A stretch of DNA of 20,669 nucleotides, from the NCBI GenBank assembly GCA_002314835.1, contig DCHM01000024.1:1-20669 (forward strand), in the 5' to 3' direction. The first letter of the stretch is position 1, and every line of letters begins with the position of its first letter. The DNA is from Clostridiales bacterium UBA1752. Its GTDB lineage: Bacteria > Bacillota > Clostridia > Oscillospirales > CAG-382. The position numbers and the translations under genes are program-made. Positions 1 to 6,466 of this stretch are shown here, piece after piece. The notes under the pieces are model-generated. The model was not told the DNA's origin and did no database searches. It saw only the letters and a program-made list of their open reading frames with translations.

Positions 1-623
1 TGAAACGGCTCAACCGATTTTTCGAGCATACCGATATACTTATATCTCGTGGCAGTAATTATTCCTGCAAAGTGCGACATTTTTTCGTTATAAACGTCCA
101 AAAGGTCGTCGTCGGCGTTGCCTGCGCGCAAAAGTGCGTTTTTTTGCTCTAAAACGCGGTTATACTGATTTACCGCCGCCACAAACCTCGGATAACTCTG
201 ACATATCGCCATATCGACGAATTTGCGGCGAAACTCGGGCGAGCCCTTAATGAGATTTAAGTGGTCGGGTGTAAAAATGACCGCACGGAATACGCCCAGA
301 AAGTCGGATAACTTTGTAAGCCTGATGCCTTCTCTGTAAATCTCGCGGTGAGACGCCTTGTGCAGCTTGATGGCAAAGCTTTTGTCGCCGTATTTGTCGC
401 AAAATCCGAGGTCAACCCTCGCGTCCTCTGCGCCAAAGCGTATCATATCTCGGTCCTTGCAGCCTCTAAAGCTCTTGCCTGCCGCAAACATAAATACACC
501 CTCGAGCAGATTGGTTTTGCCTGCCGCGTTGTCACCGCAAATCACGTTTACCCCAGGCAAAAACCGCACGGTAGTGTCACATTCGTTTTTAAAATTATAA
601 AGTGTAATCGAATTGATATTCAT
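1..623 (-). CDS. recF: DNA replication/repair protein RecF, N-terminal part (cut by window edge)
   Basis: RecF is an SMC-like ATPase that loads RecA at single-strand gaps with RecO and RecR. About 207 codons are present; the C-terminal ABC signature and Walker B lie outside the window. The reverse strand from 623 reads MNINSITLYNFKNECDT, and a Walker A motif GDNAAGKTN falls at residues 30-38 (the usual form is GENAQGKTN). Later segments such as FTPDHLNLIKGSPEFRRKF and the YNRVLEQKNALLR helix are typical of RecF. The gene lies 45 bp after dnaN on the same strand, as in the Firmicutes dnaA-dnaN-recF order, but the small S4-domain gene often found between dnaN and recF is missing. No good Shine-Dalgarno site precedes the ATG at 623, so it is probably translated from a dnaN-recF message at modest efficiency. 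The identification is firm; the start is fairly firm. Confidence 0.95.
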   Translation of the reverse strand, partial: MNINSITLYNFKNECDTTVRFLPGVNVICGDNAAGKTNLLEGVFMFAAGKSFRGCKDRDMIRFGAEDARVDLGFCDKYGDKSFAIKLHKASHREIYREGIRLTKLSDFLGVFRAVIFTPDHLNLIKGSPEFRRKFVDMAICQSYPRFVAAVNQYNRVLEQKNALLRAGNADDDLLDVYNEKMSHFAGIITATRYKYIGMLEKSVEPF

Positions 624-668
624 AGACGAAAAGAACCGATAAAATATACGGTCTTAACCCACAAATCG

Positions 669-1793
669 TTAGTCTTTTAATCTGCAGGGCAATACGAGAT
701 ACAAAAACCTGCCCGTTTCGCTGGGTGTTGCCGGAGTAATAACCATCGACATCAGCGGAGTGGACATATTTACAACGACGTCATCACCCTTGCAAGCTCT
801 CAGAGCGTCAAGAAGATACTTGTTATTAAAGCCTATCTCAATATCGTCACCGGTCTTTATTATTTCAATATTGTCATTAACACTGCCGTACTGGGTATTG
901 CAGCTTATGTTGAGCACGTCACCGTCAAACTTGCATCTTAGAGGCGTGCGGAGCTTTTCGTCAACGAGCAATGAAGCTCTGAGCGTGGAATCAAGGAACT
1001 TTTGAGACGAAACGCGCACGCTTATCTTGTTTTCCTTAGGCAGAGCACGGGCATAATCAAGATATTCGCCGTCGAGTAGTCGGCAAAAGAATATGGTATC
1101 GCCTATCATAAATATAATGTGCTTATCGGTAAACTCTATGCGCATTGATTCGTCGTCGTCTGAAAGCAGTCTGCAGAGGTCTGAGAGGTTTTTGCCGCTG
1201 ACAACGAGCTGGCAGTCTCTTTCACAGCCCATAACGGCGTCGTATTCCTCTCTCAGAGCAAGTCTAAAGTTATCGAGTGCGACTACTGTAAGCTTTTTAC
1301 CTTCTATCTTTAATAGTTCGCCGCAAAGTATAGGTCTCGAATCAAGCTGAGAAACGGCAAAATTGGTAGAGAGTATCATCTCTTTTAACAGGCTCTGATT
1401 GATGCTGAAGCTACGGTCACCGCCGAGCTCTGGCAACGAGGGATAAATATTGGAGTCAAATCCGTGGATGGAAAAGTCACTCATCGCGCCGTAGATGCGT
1501 ACGATGTTTTTGTCATCCGACTCAAATCTGATGTCACAGTCAGGAAAGTTGCGCACGATGTCGGATACTTTTTTTGCATTGACTATGACAGAGCCGTCCT
1601 CCTTGCCAAAGACAGTGCCCTTTGAGGTAACTCCCTTTTCGAGGTCGTAGCCGCATACCGTGAGAGTATTTTCCTTTAGAGTAAAGAGCAGACCCTCGAG
1701 TGCAGGCAGAGTGCTCTTTGTAGAGGTGGCTCCGAGAGCAGGAGTTATGAGTGACAACAGTGTGTTTTTGTTTGCTGTGAACTTGATAGGCAT
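669..1793 (-). CDS. dnaN: DNA polymerase III subunit beta (sliding clamp)
   Basis: The ring-shaped beta clamp tethers DNA polymerase III to DNA and is a hub for MutS, Pol IV and regulators. The 374-residue product has the normal family length and three repeated clamp folds. It begins MPIKFTANKNTLLSLI and ends with the clamp tail VITPATPSETGRFLYLVLP followed by CRLKD, matching the conserved C-terminal strand that normally reads LPMR(V/I/L). The start at 1793 is preceded by GGAGG (1803-1807 on the plus strand) with a 9-nt spacer. It lies 190 bp after dnaA on the same strand; that gap carries the origin signals. Its expression is likely coupled to dnaA, possibly with DnaA binding upstream (inference). 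Confidence 0.97.
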   Translation of the reverse strand: MPIKFTANKNTLLSLITPALGATSTKSTLPALEGLLFTLKENTLTVCGYDLEKGVTSKGTVFGKEDGSVIVNAKKVSDIVRNFPDCDIRFESDDKNIVRIYGAMSDFSIHGFDSNIYPSLPELGGDRSFSINQSLLKEMILSTNFAVSQLDSRPILCGELLKIEGKKLTVVALDNFRLALREEYDAVMGCERDCQLVVSGKNLSDLCRLLSDDDESMRIEFTDKHIIFMIGDTIFFCRLLDGEYLDYARALPKENKISVRVSSQKFLDSTLRASLLVDEKLRTPLRCKFDGDVLNISCNTQYGSVNDNIEIIKTGDDIEIGFNNKYLLDALRACKGDDVVVNMSTPLMSMVITPATPSETGRFLYLVLPCRLKD

Positions 1794-1810
1794 AAATGCT
1801 AACCTCCGGC

Positions 1811-1844
1811 AAAAAAAGAATAAATGAAATTAATACAAAAGGAA
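1811..1844. other. Candidate DNA unwinding element of oriC
   Basis: This 34-bp stretch has only five G/C bases by eye and directly follows the DnaA-trio-like run on the side away from the DnaA boxes. In Bacillus subtilis the strand-opening site lies in the same dnaA-dnaN gap, in the order boxes, trios, AT-rich DNA. The role is inferred from composition and position; it also overlaps the dnaN leader. Confidence 0.6.
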
Positions 1845-1866
1845 TAGTAGTTGTATGTAGTAGTAG
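1845..1866. other. DnaA-trio-like element
   Basis: Read on the dnaA sense strand (1866 down to 1845) the sequence begins CTACTACTA and ends CTACTA, with a 7-nt interruption. DnaA-trios are 3'-(G/A)AT-5' repeats on which a DnaA filament assembles on single-stranded DNA. Three trios in register lie nearest the DnaA box, and two more lie beyond the interruption. The box, short GC-containing spacer, trios, AT-rich order matches the basal origin unwinding module described for B. subtilis. Confidence 0.7.
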
Positions 1867-1870
1867 GCTA

Positions 1871-1979
1871 TGTGGAAGCTGTGTAAAACCCGTATAAGCT
1901 ATGCGGTTAATAGTTTTTGAGGTTTTGTTTATGTGTAAAAAATGTGGACAACCTATGTAAATCTAAAAACTTTTCCACA
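1871..1979. other. DnaA-box cluster of oriC (dnaA-dnaN gap)
   Basis: Five 9-mers resemble the DnaA box TTATNCACA. In box orientation, TTTTACACA occurs twice (minus strand, 1880-1888 and 1932-1940), TTGTCCACA once (minus, 1943-1951) and TTTTCCACA once (plus, 1971-1979); each differs from consensus at position 3 only. GCTTCCACA (minus, 1871-1879) keeps only the TCCACA core, but it abuts the next box and sits just outside the trio run, the position of the filament-anchoring box in B. subtilis. No exact TTATCCACA is present. Clustering in a 110-bp non-coding gap makes chance unlikely. Confidence 0.75.
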
Positions 1980-1983
1980 TTTA

Positions 1984-3333
1984 TCACGAAATGCCTGAGG
2001 ATATCTCGTTAATCATCTGATTGATGTCTCTGGCAAATGGCGGGTCGGACTTCATCCTCGACTCGATAACCGTGATTGAATTCATTATACTGGTGTGGTC
2101 TTTGCGGTCAAATGCTCTTGCTATCGTCTTTAGCGGCATTTTTGTGAGCTGCCTCGTCAGATAAATAGCGACGTGCCTCGGGAACATGATTTCCGCAGAG
2201 CGTTTCGGTGATTTTAGCTGATCTTTTGTGACACCGTAGCGCATCTGAATGAAATGAAATATCTTTTCGAGTGTGGTTTCGTCGTTTTCGGCCGATCTGA
2301 TAAACTCTGCCAAAATCTCTTTTGCCATATCTATATCTATCGGTTTGCCAGTGATAAAGCTATTTGCCTTGAGCCTCTTTAACGAGCCCTCGATTTGTCT
2401 GATATTGATTTTGATATTTTCGGCAAGGTAAATGAGCACGTCGTTTGGTATGTCTATGCCCATATCGAGTGCCTTGCGCTTGTAAATCGCTATTCTCAGT
2501 TCGAGGTCGGGCGCCTGTATATCGGCAACGAGTCCCGACTCAAATCTCGAGGTTAATCTTTCCTCGAGGTTGTTTATTTCTCTCGGGTGCTTGTCCGCAG
2601 CTATGATAATCTGTTTGTTTGCAGAATACAGAGTGTTGAAGGTATGGAAAAACTCCTCCTGCATCTGAAACTTTTGAGCAAAAAACTGTATATCGTCAAC
2701 GAGCAACATATCTATGTTGCGGTATTTGTTGCGGAATTGCGGTGCGCTCTTATTCATGAGCGAATCAACGAGGTCGTTGACAAACTCTTCGCTCGTGATA
2801 TATACGATTTTGTAATTTGGATACAGCTTGCGAGTCTCATTCATTATCGCAAACAAAAGGTGCGTCTTACCGAGACCCGAAGGACCGTATAAAAACAAAG
2901 GGTTATTGAGATGCCCGGGATTTTTGGCTACGGTCAGTGAGCAACGCTGTGCCAGCTCGTTTGACTTGCCTACGACAAAGTTTTCAAACGTGTATTCGGC
3001 GTGGAATCTGCGCTGATACGCAGTCTGCTCTACCACGTCGTCATCGTCACCCGTTTTTTCGCCGTGTATGAGGTCGGTCTCCTCGGCTGAGATGTATTCG
3101 TACTGGCTTTCAAAGCCCATTATTGCAGTCAGCTTGTTTTTGACAGCCTCGCCGTACTCAGACCTTACTATGTCGCGCTTAAAATTATTAGGCAGCATGA
3201 TAACCGTTTTTTTGGCTGTTACGCTGTGTATCTGTATGTCTGCAAACCACAAATCGTATGTTGTCTGTGAGTAATCGTGACTCAGCGCCTCTCTCAGCGC
3301 GTTGGTCATTATCTCGAGCTCGTTATTTTGCAC
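1984..3333 (-). CDS. dnaA: Chromosomal replication initiator protein DnaA
   Basis: DnaA is the AAA+ ATPase that binds origin boxes, melts DNA and recruits the helicase. The 449-residue product has domain I (about 1-85), an acidic linker (about 86-110), AAA+ domain III and DNA-binding domain IV (about 335-449). Walker A GPSGLGKTH starts at 150, Walker B LLVDDIQ is at 210-216, and the arginine-finger segment ERLTSRFESGL is near 258-268. The domain IV signature reads KDHTSIM, with D412-H413-T414-S415 in place of the usual DHTT. The start is GTG at 3333, with GGGGG at 3341-3345 (plus numbering) seven nt upstream; the next in-frame ATG at 3309 lacks this site. It is divergent from rpmH across the AT-rich gap and is first in the minus-strand operon with dnaN. 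Confidence 0.98.
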   Translation of the reverse strand: MQNNELEIMTNALREALSHDYSQTTYDLWFADIQIHSVTAKKTVIMLPNNFKRDIVRSEYGEAVKNKLTAIMGFESQYEYISAEETDLIHGEKTGDDDDVVEQTAYQRRFHAEYTFENFVVGKSNELAQRCSLTVAKNPGHLNNPLFLYGPSGLGKTHLLFAIMNETRKLYPNYKIVYITSEEFVNDLVDSLMNKSAPQFRNKYRNIDMLLVDDIQFFAQKFQMQEEFFHTFNTLYSANKQIIIAADKHPREINNLEERLTSRFESGLVADIQAPDLELRIAIYKRKALDMGIDIPNDVLIYLAENIKINIRQIEGSLKRLKANSFITGKPIDIDMAKEILAEFIRSAENDETTLEKIFHFIQMRYGVTKDQLKSPKRSAEIMFPRHVAIYLTRQLTKMPLKTIARAFDRKDHTSIMNSITVIESRMKSDPPFARDINQMINEISSGIS

Positions 3334-3371
3334 GCATACACCCCCATAATATATAATATTATATATAATAT

Positions 3372-3402
3372 ATTATACTAATGAAACAAATTTATTTGTT
3401 AA
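3372..3402 (-). promoter_or_regulatory. Candidate dnaA promoter
   Basis: On the minus strand TTAACA (3397-3402) and TATAAT (3372-3377) are separated by 19 bp, about 40 bp before the dnaA GTG. The -10 is perfect but the spacer is long and the whole region is AT-rich, so this is tentative. Confidence 0.4.
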
Positions 3403-3406
3403 TTAT

Positions 3407-3435
3407 TTGTAAAAAAAATGTAATATTTTTTACAA
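3407..3435. repeat. 10-bp perfect inverted repeat upstream of dnaA
   Basis: TTGTAAAAAA (3407-3416) and TTTTTTACAA (3426-3435) are perfect inverted copies around a 9-nt AT-rich centre. The repeat lies upstream of the candidate dnaA -35. It could be an operator or an origin-associated binding site; a terminator is unlikely because no gene ends here. Confidence 0.4.
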
Positions 3436-3492
3436 CGATTTATCAAGCTGCGATTTTGTCATAGATATTTTGTTATTTTGAGTTTATTTTGC

Positions 3493-3522
3493 TTGACTTT
3501 TTCGTTTTGTTGTGATTATAAT
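3493..3522 (+). promoter_or_regulatory. Promoter of the rpmH-rnpA-yidD-yidC-jag operon
   Basis: TTGACT (3493-3498) and TATAAT (3517-3522) are spaced 18 bp apart, a strong sigma-A-type match, about 95 bp before the rpmH start. No other good promoter lies between here and jag, so it probably drives the whole block. Confidence 0.75.
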
Positions 3523-3616
3523 ATAATTTGCCTCGTTATGGCGCCGGCATTTACGGTGGCTGTGCGTCACAAAAGGCAACATTATATTAAAAACGATAAT
3601 AACGGAGGTTTTTACC

Positions 3617-3757
3617 ATGACTCAGGGACTTACTTATCATCCTAAAAAGAGACACAGAAAGATGGAGCACGGCTTTAGAAAGAGAATGTCCACAGCTAAC
3701 GGCCGTAAGGTTCTCAAGAGAAGAAGACAGCGCGGCAGAGCTCAACTGACTTACTAA
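3617..3757 (+). CDS. rpmH: 50S ribosomal protein L34 (bL34)
   Basis: bL34 is a small basic protein of the large ribosomal subunit. The 46-residue product carries the family core HPKKRHRK and HGFRKRMSTANGRKVLKRRR. The N-terminus (MTQGLTY) differs from the common MKRTYQ start and is slightly longer. GGAGG at 3604-3608 lies 8 nt before the ATG. It is the first gene rightwards from the origin gap and is followed by rnpA after 54 bp, the near-universal rpmH-rnpA pairing. Confidence 0.97.
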   Translation: MTQGLTYHPKKRHRKMEHGFRKRMSTANGRKVLKRRRQRGRAQLTY

Positions 3758-3811
3758 TCAACAAGACAACTGCTATTGCTTTTTTTACCTGCCGCAAGGG
3801 GATAATACGCA

Positions 3812-4162
3812 ATGAACGAAACAAAAAAAGTACTGTCTATCAAAGACACCGGACTTTATTCGGCGGTTTACCGCAAAGGCAAAAGCTATGCCGGTAAATA
3901 TATAGTCTTATACGCCCTGCCTTGCAAGGGGGATTATCCTTCTCGCCTCGGTATCACCGTGTCAAAGGACAGAGGCTGTGCCGTCGTGCGTAACCGTTCA
4001 AAGCGCATAATCCGCGAGAGCTATAGGCATTTGCATCATCTGTTAAAGTCAAAGTGCAATATCGTGATAGTCGCCAGACAAGCATGCACCACCGCCACGA
4101 GTACCGTAATCGAGGACGAGCTGCGTGAGCTATTGACCGCGGCGACACTTATAGATGTATGA
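3812..4162 (+). CDS. rnpA: Ribonuclease P protein component
   Basis: RnpA is the protein subunit that helps the RNase P RNA bind pre-tRNA and cleave the 5' leader. The product has 116 residues, the usual length. The RNR signature is seen as VVRNRSKRIIRESYR near residues 57-71, and N-terminal segments (LYSAVYRKGKSY, LGITVSKDRG) fit the fold. GGGG lies about 10 nt before the ATG at 3812. Its stop overlaps the yidD start by 4 nt (ATGA), indicating translational coupling. Confidence 0.96.
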   Translation: MNETKKVLSIKDTGLYSAVYRKGKSYAGKYIVLYALPCKGDYPSRLGITVSKDRGCAVVRNRSKRIIRESYRHLHHLLKSKCNIVIVARQACTTATSTVIEDELRELLTAATLIDV

Positions 4163-4395
4163 AAAAGCTGTTTATAGCAGCGGTGCGGTTTTATCAAAAG
4201 CAAATTTCGCCGTACAAAAAGCCATGTTGCAGATTTGAGCCGACCTGTTCTCAGTACGCTATCCAAGCCTTTGGAGAATGGGGCGCATTTTGCGGCTTTT
4301 TTATGACGCTGTGGCGCATTTTACGGTGCAACCCTTTGTGCAAGGGCGGTTATGACCCCGTTCCCGAGCGCAAAAAACACAGGAGTAAAAAATGA
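4159..4395 (+). CDS. yidD: Membrane protein insertion efficiency factor YidD
   Basis: YidD is a small membrane-associated protein linked to efficient YidC-dependent insertion; its biochemical role is poorly defined. The 78-residue product shows the family hallmarks CRFEPTCSQYA, LRCNPLCKGGYDPVP and a basic tail. An N-terminal amphipathic segment (FIAAVRFYQKQISPY) is also typical. It is coupled at both ends: ATGA overlaps with rnpA upstream and yidC downstream. Confidence 0.96.
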   Translation: MKKLFIAAVRFYQKQISPYKKPCCRFEPTCSQYAIQAFGEWGAFCGFFMTLWRILRCNPLCKGGYDPVPERKKHRSKK

Positions 4396-5690
4396 ATCTA
4401 ATCTATTGGCTCTATTGGCCGTTTGCGTGGGTAATGAAGGGCTGTCTGTTTGTCAGCGGACAGTATTATCTCATCGCTCTGCTATTCTTTGCCATAGCGA
4501 TGAAGGTTGTCCTCATCCCGTTTGCAATCAAGCAACAAAAGACTCAGATAGAGACGGCTAAGTTTGCACCCAAGGAGAGGGCTATACGCAAAAAGTATGC
4601 CGGCAGGACAGACAAAGCCACACAGCAAAAGATGATGACTGAGATTCAGGAGGCCAAGCAGGATGCAGGCGTCAGCCTGACTGCAGGATGTCTGCCTCTC
4701 GTAGTACAGCTCGTCCTCGTCTTTATCCTTTACGCTATCGTCCGCGCACCTATCACTTACTCTTTTAATTATTCGAGTACCGAAATGTACGACTTATACT
4801 CTAAAAGTATAGAGCTGATACAGGAGTACAAGGATGCGGCAAACAAGGACGACGCAAATTACGCTCAGTATATAAGCGAGCTGACCGAGTATCAAAAGAA
4901 GCTCGGCGGCGCTACCGAAGATACTGACGAAACAGTCACAAACAAGGTTTATCACATTGATCCAAAGTATTCTGCAGATTCTCTGCCTGCAAACTACGAG
5001 TATGACCTCGCAAAGCTGCTCAAGGACAAAGATACTCTGCAAAAGATAGCTGACAAATACGAGATTACGCTCTCCAAGACGAGCTTTGACAACGTCATAG
5101 ACGAAGAGTACGGCAAAAGATTGCCCAACTTTGCGTTTATCGGCGATACCAGCTTGCTCGATACGCCTAATATCAGCACGTTTAACTGGCTGCTCATCAT
5201 TCCTCTGCTCGTATTCGCTACTCAGTTTTTCAGCACCAAGCTCTCTCGCAAGTACGGCGTTGTTTTGCTCGATGCCAACGGCAAACCCGTAGGCGGCAGC
5301 TTGTTTATGGAGCTCGGCTTGCCCCTTATTTCTACTATATTCTGCTTTAATTTCAGTGCCGCCATCGGCGTTTACTGGGTTTGGCAGACACTCATTATGG
5401 CACTGCAAACCGTATTGCTCGCCAAGTTTATGCCCCTGCCCAAGTTCTCCGAGGAGGAGTACGAGGCAGCAGAGCGTGAGCTCAAAGCAAAGACCAAAAA
5501 GAAAAAGCGCATTACCATCGAGGTTGACGAGGATGACGAATCTTTTAGAGATTATCAGGTAGTTGACGGCGATAAAGGCGCATCCGGCGAAGGCAATAAC
5601 GGCAAATATACTTACACCGAAAAAGTCGATTTGCTCGCAGGTGACGACACCGACGGCGGCTCAGACGACAACGACGGTGAAATGCTTTAA
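4392..5690 (+). CDS. yidC: Membrane protein insertase YidC/SpoIIIJ/Oxa1 family
   Basis: YidC inserts and folds membrane proteins alone or with SecYEG. The 432-residue product has TM1 near 25-45, a charged cytoplasmic hairpin (about 46-95), TM2 near 98-118, and later TMs near 264-282, 303-322 and 325-345. K38 in TM1 (AIAMKVVLIPF) sits where SpoIIIJ has its groove arginine; lysine there is conservative. No lipobox or long N-terminal periplasmic domain is present, as in Gram-positive members. Two features are unusual: about 120 mostly polar residues (124-245) between TM2 and the next TM, predicted outside the cell, and a C-terminal tail that is first basic, then very acidic and glycine-rich. It begins within the yidD stop (ATGA) and is followed by jag. 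Confidence 0.95.
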   Translation: MNLIYWLYWPFAWVMKGCLFVSGQYYLIALLFFAIAMKVVLIPFAIKQQKTQIETAKFAPKERAIRKKYAGRTDKATQQKMMTEIQEAKQDAGVSLTAGCLPLVVQLVLVFILYAIVRAPITYSFNYSSTEMYDLYSKSIELIQEYKDAANKDDANYAQYISELTEYQKKLGGATEDTDETVTNKVYHIDPKYSADSLPANYEYDLAKLLKDKDTLQKIADKYEITLSKTSFDNVIDEEYGKRLPNFAFIGDTSLLDTPNISTFNWLLIIPLLVFATQFFSTKLSRKYGVVLLDANGKPVGGSLFMELGLPLISTIFCFNFSAAIGVYWVWQTLIMALQTVLLAKFMPLPKFSEEEYEAAERELKAKTKKKKRITIEVDEDDESFRDYQVVDGDKGASGEGNNGKYTYTEKVDLLAGDDTDGGSDDNDGEML

Positions 5691-5715
5691 TATTTTTGGA
5701 GTTAAAAACAACAAC

Positions 5716-6351
5716 ATGATTAAAGAAGTTATCGCAACCGGCAAGACTGTTGCCGCTGCTACCGAGGCCGGTGCCGCACAGCTCGGCAAGTCGGTAAATG
5801 AAGTTGATTTTGTTGTCATCGAAGAGCCCAAGTCCGGTTTTCTCGGTCTCGGCGCATCCGATGCCAAAGTCAAGGTTGTTATCAAAGAGACTCCCGCACT
5901 CAAAGCACTCGATTTTATCGAGACGCTGCTTGCTAACATGGGCATCACAGCCGAAGTCGTCATCAAATCAGAGGACGACGAGGGTGCAGAGCTCGACGTA
6001 GTAGGCGCCGATCTCGGAGTGCTCATCGGCCGTCACGGCGATGTGCTCGATTCTCTCCAATATCTCGCTACTCTCGTAGCAAACAAGGACCTCGACGACT
6101 TTTACCGCATCACCGTTGACGTCGAAGGCTATCGCGCAAAGCGCGAGGACACGCTGCGTTCTCTTGCAAGACGCATGGCTGCCAAAGTTCTTAAATACAA
6201 AAAGGGCTTTGCCCTCGAGCCGATGAACGCTTACGAAAGACACATCATCCACTCAGAGGTTCAAAACATCGAGGGTGTCGGCACCTATTCCATAGGCGAG
6301 GGCGCAGACCGCAAAATCATCATCACTCTCGAATCAAAGGTCAAAAAATAA
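5716..6351 (+). CDS. khpB: Jag/KhpB RNA-binding protein (Jag-N, KH, R3H)
   Basis: Jag (KhpB/EloR) is an RNA-binding protein tied to cell-elongation control and encoded next to yidC in Firmicutes. The 211-residue product has a Jag-N domain (about 1-56, with KSGFLGLGASDAKV), a KH domain with the GxxG loop IGRHGDVL, and a C-terminal R3H domain with NAYERHIIHSEVQ. The ATG at 5716 is used because the Jag-N domain begins there. The upstream GGAG (5698-5701) is 14 nt away, longer than ideal. It closes the rpmH-jag operon; a strong terminator follows within 16 bp. Confidence 0.95.
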   Translation: MIKEVIATGKTVAAATEAGAAQLGKSVNEVDFVVIEEPKSGFLGLGASDAKVKVVIKETPALKALDFIETLLANMGITAEVVIKSEDDEGAELDVVGADLGVLIGRHGDVLDSLQYLATLVANKDLDDFYRITVDVEGYRAKREDTLRSLARRMAAKVLKYKKGFALEPMNAYERHIIHSEVQNIEGVGTYSIGEGADRKIIITLESKVKK

Positions 6352-6366
6352 AACATAGCGTTTTTT

Positions 6367-6394
6367 GAGGGCTGAAAAACAGCCCTCTTTTTTT
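6367..6394 (+). terminator. Rho-independent terminator after jag
   Basis: GAGGGCTG (6367-6374) pairs perfectly with CAGCCCTC (6380-6387) around an AAAAA loop and is followed by seven or more T residues. It ends the ribosomal/insertase operon. Confidence 0.93.
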
Positions 6395-6406
6395 GTCTTT
6401 TTTGGG

Positions 6407-6435
6407 TTGACAAAAGGGCATTAAAGTGTTAACTT
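6407..6435 (+). promoter_or_regulatory. Promoter of the ABC transporter-DUF1854-darA operon
   Basis: A consensus TTGACA (6407-6412) lies 17 bp from TAACTT (6430-6435), about 30 bp before the start codon. The -35 is perfect and the -10 moderate. It lies just beyond the preceding terminator, so the operon is independently transcribed. Confidence 0.65.
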
Positions 6436-6466
6436 AGTTTAAACAATATAACAAAGGGGCATGATT

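Larger units (their letters stand above)
3334..3616. other. AT-rich dnaA-rpmH intergenic region
   Basis: This 283-bp gap separates the leftward dnaA operon from the rightward rpmH operon, the classical origin-flanking position in Firmicutes. Its dnaA-proximal part (about 3347-3380) is almost pure A/T and nearly self-complementary. It has no TTATNCACA or near match that I could find, unlike the dnaA-dnaN gap. It contains a 10-bp inverted repeat (3407-3435), a candidate dnaA promoter and a strong rpmH promoter. The segment 3531-3600 (rpmH leader) shows nothing recognisable. Confidence 0.6.

Noticed and set aside
348..680. Plus-strand open frame opposite recF
   Set aside because: The minus strand clearly encodes RecF with Walker A in this interval; the plus-strand frame shows no domain and no ribosome site.
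3347..3380. Near-palindromic AT block as a terminator or RNA gene
   Set aside because: It has no GC stem and no upstream gene end; it is better explained as promoter/origin AT-rich DNA or the dnaA leader.
3758..3811. Possible attenuator in the rpmH-rnpA gap (T run at 3779-3786)
   Set aside because: The sequence before the T run does not form a convincing stem.
5563..5715. Upstream extension of the jag frame into yidC
   Set aside because: The Jag-N domain starts at the ATG at 5716; the extra 51 residues are the yidC tail read in another frame.
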